Source: Mongoliibacter ruber
GTDB lineage: Bacteria; Bacteroidota; Bacteroidia; Cytophagales; Cyclobacteriaceae
DNA length: 64,000 bases
Direction of reading: 5' to 3'
Assembly (NCBI RefSeq): GCF_003003005.1
Contig: NZ_PVTR01000001.1
Coordinates: 124,001-188,000, forward strand
A program made the position numbers and the translations under genes. The notes under the pieces are model-generated. The model was not told the DNA's origin. It did not search any database and saw only the letters and a list, made by a program, of their open reading frames with translations. Shown piece after piece: positions 1-7,129 of the stretch. Numbering within the stretch: the first letter of the stretch is position 1; every line of letters starts with the position of its first letter.

Positions 1-29
1 AACTTGATGTCTACTATATAATGAAAAGA

Positions 30-61
30 AAGCCTGACAAGTTTCAAAAATTGTCAGGCTT
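30..61. terminator. Bidirectional intrinsic terminator
   Basis: An 11-bp perfect inverted repeat (30-40 with 51-61) encloses a 10-nt loop. On the minus strand it is followed by a T-rich stretch, as expected 3' of the acyl-CoA dehydrogenase gene that ends at 87. On the plus strand it is followed by a short T-rich run, so it could also stop a gene entering from the left edge. Confidence 0.7.
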
Positions 62-86
62 CCATTTTTATGATGAAAATTGAAAT

Positions 87-974
87 TTATTTAAATCTTT
101 CCGAAACTACCAATTCTTTGCTACCAGGGGTATACTTATAAAATCCTTCACCTGTTTTCGCTCCTTTATACCCTGCTTCCACCATATTCACTAATAATGG
201 GCATGGTGCATATTTTGGATTCCCAAACCCATCATGAAGTACCTTGAGAATTGACAAACAAACATCAAGACCAATAAAATCAGCCAATTGAAGCGGACCC
301 ATTGGATGTGCCATCCCCAGTTTCATGACCGTATCTATTTCTTCTATACCTGCCACGCCTTCATAAAGGGTATAAATTGCCTCATTGATCATTGGCATCA
401 AAATCCTGTTTGCAACAAAGCCAGGATAATCATTGACTTCGACAGGTGCTTTGTTCAATCCTTTGGACAGTTCCATGATCTGATTTGTAACTTCATCTGA
501 AGTCGCATACCCTCTGATCACTTCAACCAGTTTCATGACCGGAACTGGGTTCATGAAGTGCATACCTATTACTTTATCGGGTCTTTCGGTGACAGCTCCT
601 ATTTTGGTAATACTTATAGAAGAGGTGTTACTGGATAGAATGCAGTTTTCGGGTGTGTATTTGTCAAGTTTCCTAAAGAGGTCAAGCTTGATGTCAATTT
701 TTTCTGTGGCGGCTTCTACTACCAAATCTGCATCTTTAACTCCATCCTCTAAAGACGTAAAAATCTTAATTCTTTCCATGGAAGCTGTTTTTTCAGCTTC
801 ATCAATCAACCCTTTGGAAACTTGCCTGTCCATATTTTTGCGAATGGTAGCAATTGCTTTTTCCAGGGCATTGGCCGATATATCGACTAAAGAAACTGAA
901 TATCCAAACTGGGCAAAAACATGTGCAATTCCGTTGCCCATCGTTCCGGAACCTATCACTGATATATTTTTCAT
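87..974 (-). CDS. 3-hydroxybutyryl-CoA / 3-hydroxyacyl-CoA dehydrogenase
   Basis: A 295-aa cytosolic NAD-dependent dehydrogenase that interconverts 3-hydroxyacyl-CoA and 3-ketoacyl-CoA (fatty acid, butyrate or phenylacetate metabolism). The N-terminus has the Rossmann motif GSGTMGNGIAHVFA. SSNTSSISIT and GMHFMNPVPVMKLVEV are the substrate/catalytic-loop signatures, and the C-terminal domain has DYPGFVANRIL, PMGPLQLADFIGLD and KTGEGFYKY. The length equals that of Hbd/PaaH-type enzymes. I start at the ATG at 974, because the 20 upstream in-frame residues precede the beta strand that normally begins the family. It stands alone on its strand with its own terminator, so the pathway cannot be fixed from context. 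Confidence 0.93.
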   Translation of the reverse strand: MKNISVIGSGTMGNGIAHVFAQFGYSVSLVDISANALEKAIATIRKNMDRQVSKGLIDEAEKTASMERIKIFTSLEDGVKDADLVVEAATEKIDIKLDLFRKLDKYTPENCILSSNTSSISITKIGAVTERPDKVIGMHFMNPVPVMKLVEVIRGYATSDEVTNQIMELSKGLNKAPVEVNDYPGFVANRILMPMINEAIYTLYEGVAGIEEIDTVMKLGMAHPMGPLQLADFIGLDVCLSILKVLHDGFGNPKYAPCPLLVNMVEAGYKGAKTGEGFYKYTPGSKELVVSERFK

Positions 975-1120
975 TTTTATTTTGGGTTTAGTATTTAAAG
1001 TAGAAACTCGGCAGGACAATTTTTGTATACCCACACTTAAAATATATTTCTAGGCTCAAATCTAGCCCGAATAAGAAGCAATTCCAATTTCACTTGTCAT
1101 AAAATCCTTACCTTTAAGGC

Positions 1121-1948
1121 ATGAAAGAACTTGGAAAAATCAACAGCCTATTAATCAATAGGTTTACCGATAATGGTGCTTATTTGGCATTACAAGAAGG
1201 TGGCGAAGTGCTTTTACCAAAAGGGTACTTGGATGGAACCGAAGAAGTTGGTAAAGAAATTGAAGTTTTTGTGTATACCGATTCTGAAGATAGGCCAGTA
1301 GCTGTCACATCGCCTCCTGTGGCTTTGTTGGATGAATTCGCAGTAATGGAAGCCAAGCAAATTACCAAAATTGGTGCTTTTATGGACTGGGGATTACCCA
1401 AGGATCTTTTTGTGCCCAATGCCGAAATGGGTCAAAATATGGAAGTCGGGGAGAAGTACCTTATACGGGTGTGTCTTGATTACAAGACCGAGCGCTTGAT
1501 TGGTGTCAATAAATATGAAGATTTTTTACTTACCGATACTCAAGGCTTCGAAGCCGGGCAACAAATAGAGGTTTTGGTATTTGATGAATCTGACTTAGGC
1601 TATAAAGGATTGATAGAAGGGAATTTTGAAGGATTGATTTATAAAAATGAGGTTTTCAAACCCATGGAAATCGGTGATAGGGTGAACGCTTATGTCAAAA
1701 AAAGGAGAGATGATGGGAAATTAGACTTACAACTTCTACCAAGTGGCAGGGAAAAATATGAAGAAGGGGCCGAAAAAATCCTAGAAGTTTTAAAAGTCCA
1801 GAAGTTTTTGCCCCTTCATGATAAATCATCCCCTGAATCAATCAAAGAGTTGTTGGGAATGAGTAAAAAACACTTCAAACAATCAATAGGTCAACTTTAC
1901 AAGGCTAAAAAAATTGAGATAAAAGGTGATGGAATCAGCTTAGTCTAA
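1121..1948 (+). CDS. cvfB: CvfB/YitL family S1-domain RNA-binding protein
   Basis: A 275-aa protein that matches the CvfB (conserved virulence factor B) family throughout. It has consecutive S1-like OB folds at about residues 1-60, 70-135 and 140-205, including GAFMDWGLPKDLFVP in the second, then a C-terminal winged-helix segment (about 215-275, with KELLGMSKKHFKQSIGQLYK). Family members bind RNA and affect expression of secreted factors in Firmicutes. The role in Bacteroidota is not established. The start is the ATG at 1121 just after a short A/T-rich leader. The 3' end overlaps the convergent ArsC-like gene by 9 bp, so there is no room for a separate terminator. Confidence 0.85.
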   Translation: MKELGKINSLLINRFTDNGAYLALQEGGEVLLPKGYLDGTEEVGKEIEVFVYTDSEDRPVAVTSPPVALLDEFAVMEAKQITKIGAFMDWGLPKDLFVPNAEMGQNMEVGEKYLIRVCLDYKTERLIGVNKYEDFLLTDTQGFEAGQQIEVLVFDESDLGYKGLIEGNFEGLIYKNEVFKPMEIGDRVNAYVKKRRDDGKLDLQLLPSGREKYEEGAEKILEVLKVQKFLPLHDKSSPESIKELLGMSKKHFKQSIGQLYKAKKIEIKGDGISLV

Positions 1949-2299
1949 TTCTAAGATGTTATTTGGCGTAAGGCACAATACAGCTTTATTCTTTTTGATG
2001 GCTATAGGCGCCTTGATCAAATGTGGAAATTTAGTCAAAATGGTTAGCCAGCTATCTTCATCCCATGTTTTGCCTGCAATTTTGGTTTGATAATCAGGAT
2101 GTGCTCTGTTTAAAAGGTCCTTGGGCCGCAAGTTTAACATGTCTAATATAGACCTCCAACCAGTAGTTGTGATCGGCTCTTTTTCCATGTTGATTTCATT
2201 TACATGGTTGGAAACTGTTTTTGCATATGCTCTCATCTGTTTGTCCACACTGTGAGATGGATTGTAATAGAAGAATAATTCATTTGGATGTGCTTTCAT
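1940..2299 (-). CDS. ArsC/Spx-fold protein lacking the catalytic cysteine
   Basis: A 119-aa cytosolic protein resembling the arsenate reductase (ArsC)/Spx thioredoxin-fold family. The N-terminal strand-loop reads FFYYNPSHSVDK, where ArsC has a YxNPxCSxSR active site. There is a middle helix-rich region, and the terminal segment IKAPIAIKKNKAVLCL matches the family's cis-Pro block (IxRPIVxxxxxAxxG). The active-site Cys position is His16 and no second Cys lies nearby, so arsenate reduction by the classic mechanism is unlikely. A regulatory or binding role is possible but unproven. It overlaps the end of cvfB tail to tail. Confidence 0.65.
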   Translation of the reverse strand: MKAHPNELFFYYNPSHSVDKQMRAYAKTVSNHVNEINMEKEPITTTGWRSILDMLNLRPKDLLNRAHPDYQTKIAGKTWDEDSWLTILTKFPHLIKAPIAIKKNKAVLCLTPNNILELD

Positions 2300-2405
2300 A
2301 ATGCATTGGTTTAGAGTTAGATAATTTACTGTATTTTAAGCAAAAAACAAACCAAAGAATGGTAATACTTCTAAGTATAGAATTTTGTTAAAGGATTTAT
2401 TGGAT

Positions 2406-2894
2406 ATGCATATAGAAAATTTCAAGACTCAAAGCAAATCAGAGTTTCAGAAAAATAAAAAGCTCCTACCCAAATTAAAAAATCTCAAAGGCAAGGTTTT
2501 GGATGTGCTTTTTGAGAATGCCCATGATGAGCAATTTAAAAAGATCAATTGCTTAAACTGTGCAAACTGCTGCAAAACAACAAGCCCCATTTTTATCCAA
2601 ACAGACATAGAAAGACTGGCCAAGGTTTTTAAAATGAAGCCATCGGGATTTGTGGATACCTACCTAAATTTGGATGAAGATGGTGATTATGTACTGAAGT
2701 CTTCACCATGTCCTTTTTTGAATGAAGACAATACTTGTCTAGTGTACGAGGAGCGTCCCAAAGCTTGCAGGGAGTATCCCCACACAAACAGAAAAAATAT
2801 GCATGGAATACTGAATTTAACCTTGAGAAACACATTGGTTTGTCCCGCTGTATTTGAAATATTTCAAGACTTTGAGAAAGATTTTAGGAAGTAA
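2406..2894 (+). CDS. YkgJ family cysteine-cluster protein
   Basis: About 162 aa. A basic helical N-terminus (about 1-45) precedes a putative zinc or iron-chelating cluster: CLNCANCCK, then CPFLNEDNTCLVYEERPKAC and CREYP, the conserved arrangement of the YkgJ/CxxCxxCC family (PF03692-type). Function is unknown; metal binding is inferred from the cysteines. A TTG seven codons upstream (2385) is in frame, but I prefer the ATG at 2406. The gene is 47 bp upstream of the ROK kinase on the same strand, so the two may be co-transcribed. Confidence 0.75.
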   Translation: MHIENFKTQSKSEFQKNKKLLPKLKNLKGKVLDVLFENAHDEQFKKINCLNCANCCKTTSPIFIQTDIERLAKVFKMKPSGFVDTYLNLDEDGDYVLKSSPCPFLNEDNTCLVYEERPKACREYPHTNRKNMHGILNLTLRNTLVCPAVFEIFQDFEKDFRK

Positions 2895-2941
2895 GCAAAT
2901 CTCTTTACTATTTTAGTGCCTTAAACCTATTGAAGATAACC

Positions 2942-3871
2942 ATGAATAAAGAAGACCAGCATTTTTTGGGCGTAGATGTGGGAGGCACACATCTCAAAAT
3001 CGGTTTGGTAAGCAAAGGCGGTGAAATTGTATCGTTTGAGAAAATCGATACAGCCCCATACAGAGATGACCCTAAGGGTTTTAATACCTGTTTTATTGAA
3101 GGAATGGCTGATATTTTGAAGAAATATCCGAATGTCAAAAAAGTTGGTATTGGTCTGCCGGGACTGATATCAAAAGACAGAACCACCACCTTGGAAATAC
3201 CTGCAATTCCCGCTTTGAATGGTTTTAACCTCAAAGGTGAGTTGAAGAAAAACTATCCAAATATTTCATTTTTCTTAGAAAATGATGCTGCAGCCGCTGC
3301 TATTGGAGAATATAGATTTGGAAAGGCAAACCCTCCCAAAAATTTCCTTTTTATTACTATGGGAACGGGAATAGGCAGTGCATTTGTTCTGGATGGAGCC
3401 GTTTTCAAAGGTTCCAGGGGAAATGCTATGGAAATGGGACATATGCTTAGCCGGGGGAATGAAGGTTTGGAAAAATTGATCGGCAGAAATGGGATTTTAA
3501 AAATTATGGAGCGCTTCATTCAAGCTTACCCAAGGCTTGCAGGCGATTTGGAAAATAAAGAGCTTGGAACCCATTTGTTGGTAGATACAGCAAAAGAAGG
3601 GAATGAAGTTTCTTTGATGGTTTTTGAAGAAGTAGGAAGGATCCTTGGAGAAGCAATCGTTTCAGTAGTAAGGGTGTTGGATGTGACTCATGTTTATTTT
3701 GGTGGTGGAATCTCCGCAGGGTTAGAGTTTATGATGCCTTCTATGGAAAAAACTGTCAGACAGTACCTCACCCAATATTATGTATCCGACCTTTGTCTCA
3801 CCAAAGCTACCCTAAAAAATGATGCGGGAACGTTAGGAGCTGCGGCCCTTTGCTTTTTGGAAGAAGAATAG
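2942..3871 (+). CDS. ROK family sugar kinase-like protein without the zinc motif
   Basis: A 309-aa ROK (repressor, ORF, kinase) protein, probably an ATP-dependent hexose kinase in the cytosol. The phosphate-binding motif GVDVGGTHLKIGLV is at the N-terminus. ENDAAAAAIGEYRFG supplies the catalytic Asp, and TMGTGIGSAFVLDG and YFGGGISAG are the adenosine-side motifs. After EMGHM the family normally has a CxCGxxGCxE zinc knuckle; here the segment reads SRGNEGLEKLIGRNG and has no Cys. The ATG at 2942 is chosen over an in-frame TTG at 2930. A terminator follows directly. Confidence 0.82.
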   Translation: MNKEDQHFLGVDVGGTHLKIGLVSKGGEIVSFEKIDTAPYRDDPKGFNTCFIEGMADILKKYPNVKKVGIGLPGLISKDRTTTLEIPAIPALNGFNLKGELKKNYPNISFFLENDAAAAAIGEYRFGKANPPKNFLFITMGTGIGSAFVLDGAVFKGSRGNAMEMGHMLSRGNEGLEKLIGRNGILKIMERFIQAYPRLAGDLENKELGTHLLVDTAKEGNEVSLMVFEEVGRILGEAIVSVVRVLDVTHVYFGGGISAGLEFMMPSMEKTVRQYLTQYYVSDLCLTKATLKNDAGTLGAAALCFLEEE

Positions 3872-3886
3872 AAAAATACAAGACAT

Positions 3887-3919
3887 AAAAAAAGGTGGAC
3901 TCAAAAATCCACCTTTTTT
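3887..3919. terminator. Bidirectional intrinsic terminator
   Basis: Stem GGTGGA (3894-3899) pairs with TCCACC (3908-3913), flanked by an A-run on the left and T-runs on the right, so U-tracts form in both directions. It separates the convergent ROK kinase and lipoprotein genes. Confidence 0.85.
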
Positions 3920-3924
3920 ATTTT

Positions 3925-4320
3925 TCATCGGGGATTCAAAGTACTTATCGTCACTTCACTCACCCTACTATAGGCATTCAAGCGAAAGATTACTTTAAGT
4001 GGTTCGCTTTTAACGTCATCAGAATCACAATTAGGACTTGCCTCTACGTAGTAAATGAAGAAATTCTGACTTCTATCTGCCAATTCAACCCTGTCAGGCC
4101 TGCCAAATGTCTTGATTAAAGCCTGATTGTCTTTTCCCAACAAATCATTTTTCACCAGTCTGAAGGCCTCAACTTGGGGCTCTCTCAATCCCATACAGCC
4201 ATTTCTGTCTTTTTTCCAAGCTTCTAAATCTACCCCTTCAAGGTCTACTTTTGAAGAACAAGCGCTAAAAGCATATAAACATAAAAGAAGAAAGAGGGAA
4301 GAAACTTGATTTTTAGACAT
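3925..4320 (-). CDS. Small lipoprotein of unknown function
   Basis: A 131-aa protein with a lipoprotein signal: a hydrophobic stretch (about 8-18) and lipobox FSAC, giving an acylated Cys at about residue 21. The mature part holds RNGCMGLREPQ, KTFGRPDRVELADRSQNFFIYYVE and a basic C-terminus. The G-x-P-D-x region followed by beta strands recalls SmpA/OmlA-like small outer-membrane lipoproteins, but this is only a resemblance. No operon partner. Confidence 0.72.
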   Translation of the reverse strand: MSKNQVSSLFLLLCLYAFSACSSKVDLEGVDLEAWKKDRNGCMGLREPQVEAFRLVKNDLLGKDNQALIKTFGRPDRVELADRSQNFFIYYVEASPNCDSDDVKSEPLKVIFRLNAYSRVSEVTISTLNPR

Positions 4321-4560
4321 TTAGAATGTTGGATAAATTTTTTATGACGAATTTTTTGTAAAAGTATGTTGACAGGACCTATAGAAAAAGAGTTTAAGCT
4401 GATTTAATTTGAATCTAAGCCAAGGAAAAAATTAAATTTCCAAAACATTTTTTTTCAAATTAACAGAATTCACATTTTTTTCCTTAATGTCAGGGACTTG
4501 AATATTAAACACACTATTATTATTGAATTAAAAACCCATTCGGATCAAAACAGTTTCAAT

Positions 4561-4588
4561 TTTGTCTAAGCTTTAATCTTTATATTAG
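4561..4588 (+). promoter_or_regulatory. Candidate Bacteroidota sigma-A promoter
   Basis: TTTG at 4561-4564 and TATATTAG at 4581-4588 resemble the Bacteroidota -33 TTTG / -7 TAnnTTTG pair (one mismatch in the -7 box). It lies 21 bp before the start of the membrane-protein gene that heads the parE-parC cluster. Confidence 0.4.
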
Positions 4589-4609
4589 CACGCTAAAATA
4601 TCAACACAT

Positions 4610-5104
4610 ATGTATTATCGATTCGGAAAAGCATTTCACTTCTTATCAATCTTTTTCTTCATTTTAGTTTTCATTTACATTTATTCATCTGTTCCAGAAA
4701 CAGTAGCCTACGAAATTGACGAACAAGGACTCCTCAGCAAAGGATTCAGTAGAAGTTCTTTTTTCTATACTGGCATTGCTATTTTTGCAGCATTGAATAT
4801 CATCTTGGCAGTACCGGCCAAAATGATTGAAAAGCAAAGTACACTGAAATTAAAAAGACTATTTCCAATTGGAGATGATTTCAGAGATTACATGTTGACT
4901 TGGATATTTAGTTTTACAGGTGTCATCAATGTCTCACTCAGCATCCTCGCTCTTTTTATCCATAGTATCAACAATCAAAATGAAATCAGTAGCAGCTCAT
5001 TCAGTGGGTTCTTTTACCTGGTTCCTATTCTTTTTGTGACGTGGATTGTCGCATTGTTTTGGATATTATCTCAAAAATTCAAATCATTACAGCGCGAATC
5101 TTAA
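4610..5104 (+). CDS. Four-helix membrane protein, unknown function
   Basis: A 164-aa integral membrane protein. Hydrophobic segments are at about 8-28, 50-68, 95-117 and 132-154. A short extracytoplasmic loop (about 29-48) and a basic cytoplasmic loop with KLKRLFPIGDDFRDY lie between helices. No functional family is recognised. It lies 45 bp upstream of parE on the same strand and may share its transcript. Confidence 0.7.
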   Translation: MYYRFGKAFHFLSIFFFILVFIYIYSSVPETVAYEIDEQGLLSKGFSRSSFFYTGIAIFAALNIILAVPAKMIEKQSTLKLKRLFPIGDDFRDYMLTWIFSFTGVINVSLSILALFIHSINNQNEISSSSFSGFFYLVPILFVTWIVALFWILSQKFKSLQRES

Positions 5105-5149
5105 CTGATCAAAAATATCTAGCAATTACTATTACCTCTATCAATACAA

Positions 5150-7054
5150 ATGGCTGAAAACGTACAATACACAGAAGACAGTATCAAATCCCTCGATTGG
5201 AGGGAGCATATCAGGCTTAGGCCAGGTATGTATATCGGTAAACTCGGCGATGGAAGTGCCCATGATGACGGGATCTATGTATTGGTCAAAGAAGTGTTGG
5301 ATAACAGTATCGATGAGCACATGATGGGGTATGGTCGTACCATAGACATCAAAATTTCCGAACACAAAGTAGAAATAAGAGATTATGGTCGTGGAATTCC
5401 GCTGGGTAAAGTGATTGATTGCGTTTCCAAAATCAATACGGGTGGTAAATACGATTCAGGAGCCTTCCAAAAATCAGTTGGCTTAAATGGTGTGGGTACC
5501 AAAGCAGTCAATGCCCTTTCTGATTATTTTAAAGTCCAATCTTATAGAGATGGAGAGACGAAAGTGGCTGAATTTGAAAAAGGTATACTCAAAGAAGATC
5601 GAAAAATAGAAAAAAGCTCCGATCGAAATGGCACCAAGGTGATTTTTACACCGGATGCATCTGTGTTTAAAAACTACCATTTTATACCTGAATACCTAGA
5701 AAACCAAATTTGGAATTATGCCTTCCTGAATGCAGGGTTAACTATTAATTTCAACGGTAAAAAATATTTTTCAGAAAGAGGACTTTATGATCTCCTGATG
5801 AGAAAGGTAGATGAAGACTCCATCAGGTATCCGGTCATTCACCTCAAAGGAACTGATATTGAAATGGCCCTGACGCATTCCAACCAATATGGGGAAGAAT
5901 ATTATTCATTTGTCAATGGTCAATATACCACCCAAGGTGGAACTCACTTGGCGGCTTTCAGAGAATCTCTGGTCAAAACTGTCAGAGAATTTTACAAAAA
6001 AGACTATGATGCTTCGGATATCAGACAGAGTGTCGTCGGAGCCATCGCAGTTCGGGTTCAGGAACCTGTGTTTGAATCCCAAACCAAGACCAAGTTAGGC
6101 TCTCAATCTATAGGCCCAGATGGTCCCACCCTGCGGACATTTGTCAATGACTTTGTCAAAACAGAATTGGATAATTACTTACACAAAAACCCAGCTGTTG
6201 CAGATGCTTTATTGAAAAGAATACTTCAGTCAGAAAGGGAAAGAAAAGAGATATCAGGTATTAAGAAGCTTGCAAATGAGCGGGCAAAAAAAGCAAATCT
6301 TCACAATAAAAAACTAAGGGATTGTCGTGTCCATTACGATGATCCTAAAGCGGACGAAGACAAAAAAAACAGGACCATGCTCTTTATCACAGAAGGGGAT
6401 TCGGCTTCCGGTTCTATTACCAAGTCACGTGATGTACAGAGTCAGGCGGTGTTCTCTCTAAGAGGTAAACCGCTAAACTGTTATGGTATGACAAAAAAGG
6501 TGGTCTATGAAAATGAAGAATTCAACCTTCTTCAGCACGCCTTGAATATAGAAGATGGCATCGAAGGATTACGTTTCAGGAAAATAGTCATCGCTACTGA
6601 TGCTGATGTCGATGGTATGCACATCCGCTTACTGATCATGACATACTTTCTACAGTTTTTCCCTGATTTGGTCAAAAATGGCCACTTGTTCATACTCGAT
6701 ACGCCACTGTTTAGGGTAAGAAACAAAAAAGAAACGCTCTATTGTTATACAGATGAAGAAAGGCAAAGGGCTATTCACAAGCTTGGGAAAACGGCTGAAA
6801 TAACCAGGTTCAAAGGTTTGGGTGAAATTTCTCCAGAAGAGTTTGGTAATTTCATTGGAGAAGACATCAGGTTAGATCCTATCATATTGAGCAAAGAAAC
6901 CAAAATCGCCGACTTACTAGGCTTCTATATGGGGAAAAACACACCTGATAGACAAACTTTCATTATCGATAACTTGAAAATAGAAAAGGATATCGTTTTT
7001 GATGATCCATCCAAAAATCAAGCAACTGAAAAAGAAGAAACTGAGGCAGCTTAG
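5150..7054 (+). CDS. parE: DNA topoisomerase IV subunit B
   Basis: A 634-aa ATPase subunit of type IIA topoisomerase; with ParC it decatenates daughter chromosomes. GHKL ATPase domain: the general-base Glu48 in [10 protein letters not shown], and [21 protein letters not shown] and the QTKTKLG lysine loop. TOPRIM domain: ITEGDSASG (Glu415) and [15 protein letters not shown]. Then C-terminal [10 protein letters not shown] and [13 protein letters not shown]. The short form (about 630 aa) is typical of ParE; GyrB from this phylum has similar length, so the name rests mainly on the adjacent parC-type partner. The last 15 residues are acidic and low-complexity. Operon with parC, gap 75 bp. Confidence 0.9.
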   Translation: MAENVQYTEDSIKSLDWREHIRLRPGMYIGKLGDGSAHDDGIYVLVKEVLDNSIDEHMMGYGRTIDIKISEHKVEIRDYGRGIPLGKVIDCVSKINTGGKYDSGAFQKSVGLNGVGTKAVNALSDYFKVQSYRDGETKVAEFEKGILKEDRKIEKSSDRNGTKVIFTPDASVFKNYHFIPEYLENQIWNYAFLNAGLTINFNGKKYFSERGLYDLLMRKVDEDSIRYPVIHLKGTDIEMALTHSNQYGEEYYSFVNGQYTTQGGTHLAAFRESLVKTVREFYKKDYDASDIRQSVVGAIAVRVQEPVFESQTKTKLGSQSIGPDGPTLRTFVNDFVKTELDNYLHKNPAVADALLKRILQSERERKEISGIKKLANERAKKANLHNKKLRDCRVHYDDPKADEDKKNRTMLFITEGDSASGSITKSRDVQSQAVFSLRGKPLNCYGMTKKVVYENEEFNLLQHALNIEDGIEGLRFRKIVIATDADVDGMHIRLLIMTYFLQFFPDLVKNGHLFILDTPLFRVRNKKETLYCYTDEERQRAIHKLGKTAEITRFKGLGEISPEEFGNFIGEDIRLDPIILSKETKIADLLGFYMGKNTPDRQTFIIDNLKIEKDIVFDDPSKNQATEKEETEAA

Positions 7055-7129
7055 TTCGCAGTTTAATTTTCAATTTACTAAATAAATACCGCTACAATTA
7101 CTCCAGAGTATTGAATTACTTAATCAAGA

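Noticed and set aside
535-1053. 172-codon frame opposite the acyl-CoA dehydrogenase
   Set aside because: Mirror frame of a well-supported gene; Ser/Leu-rich without any domain.
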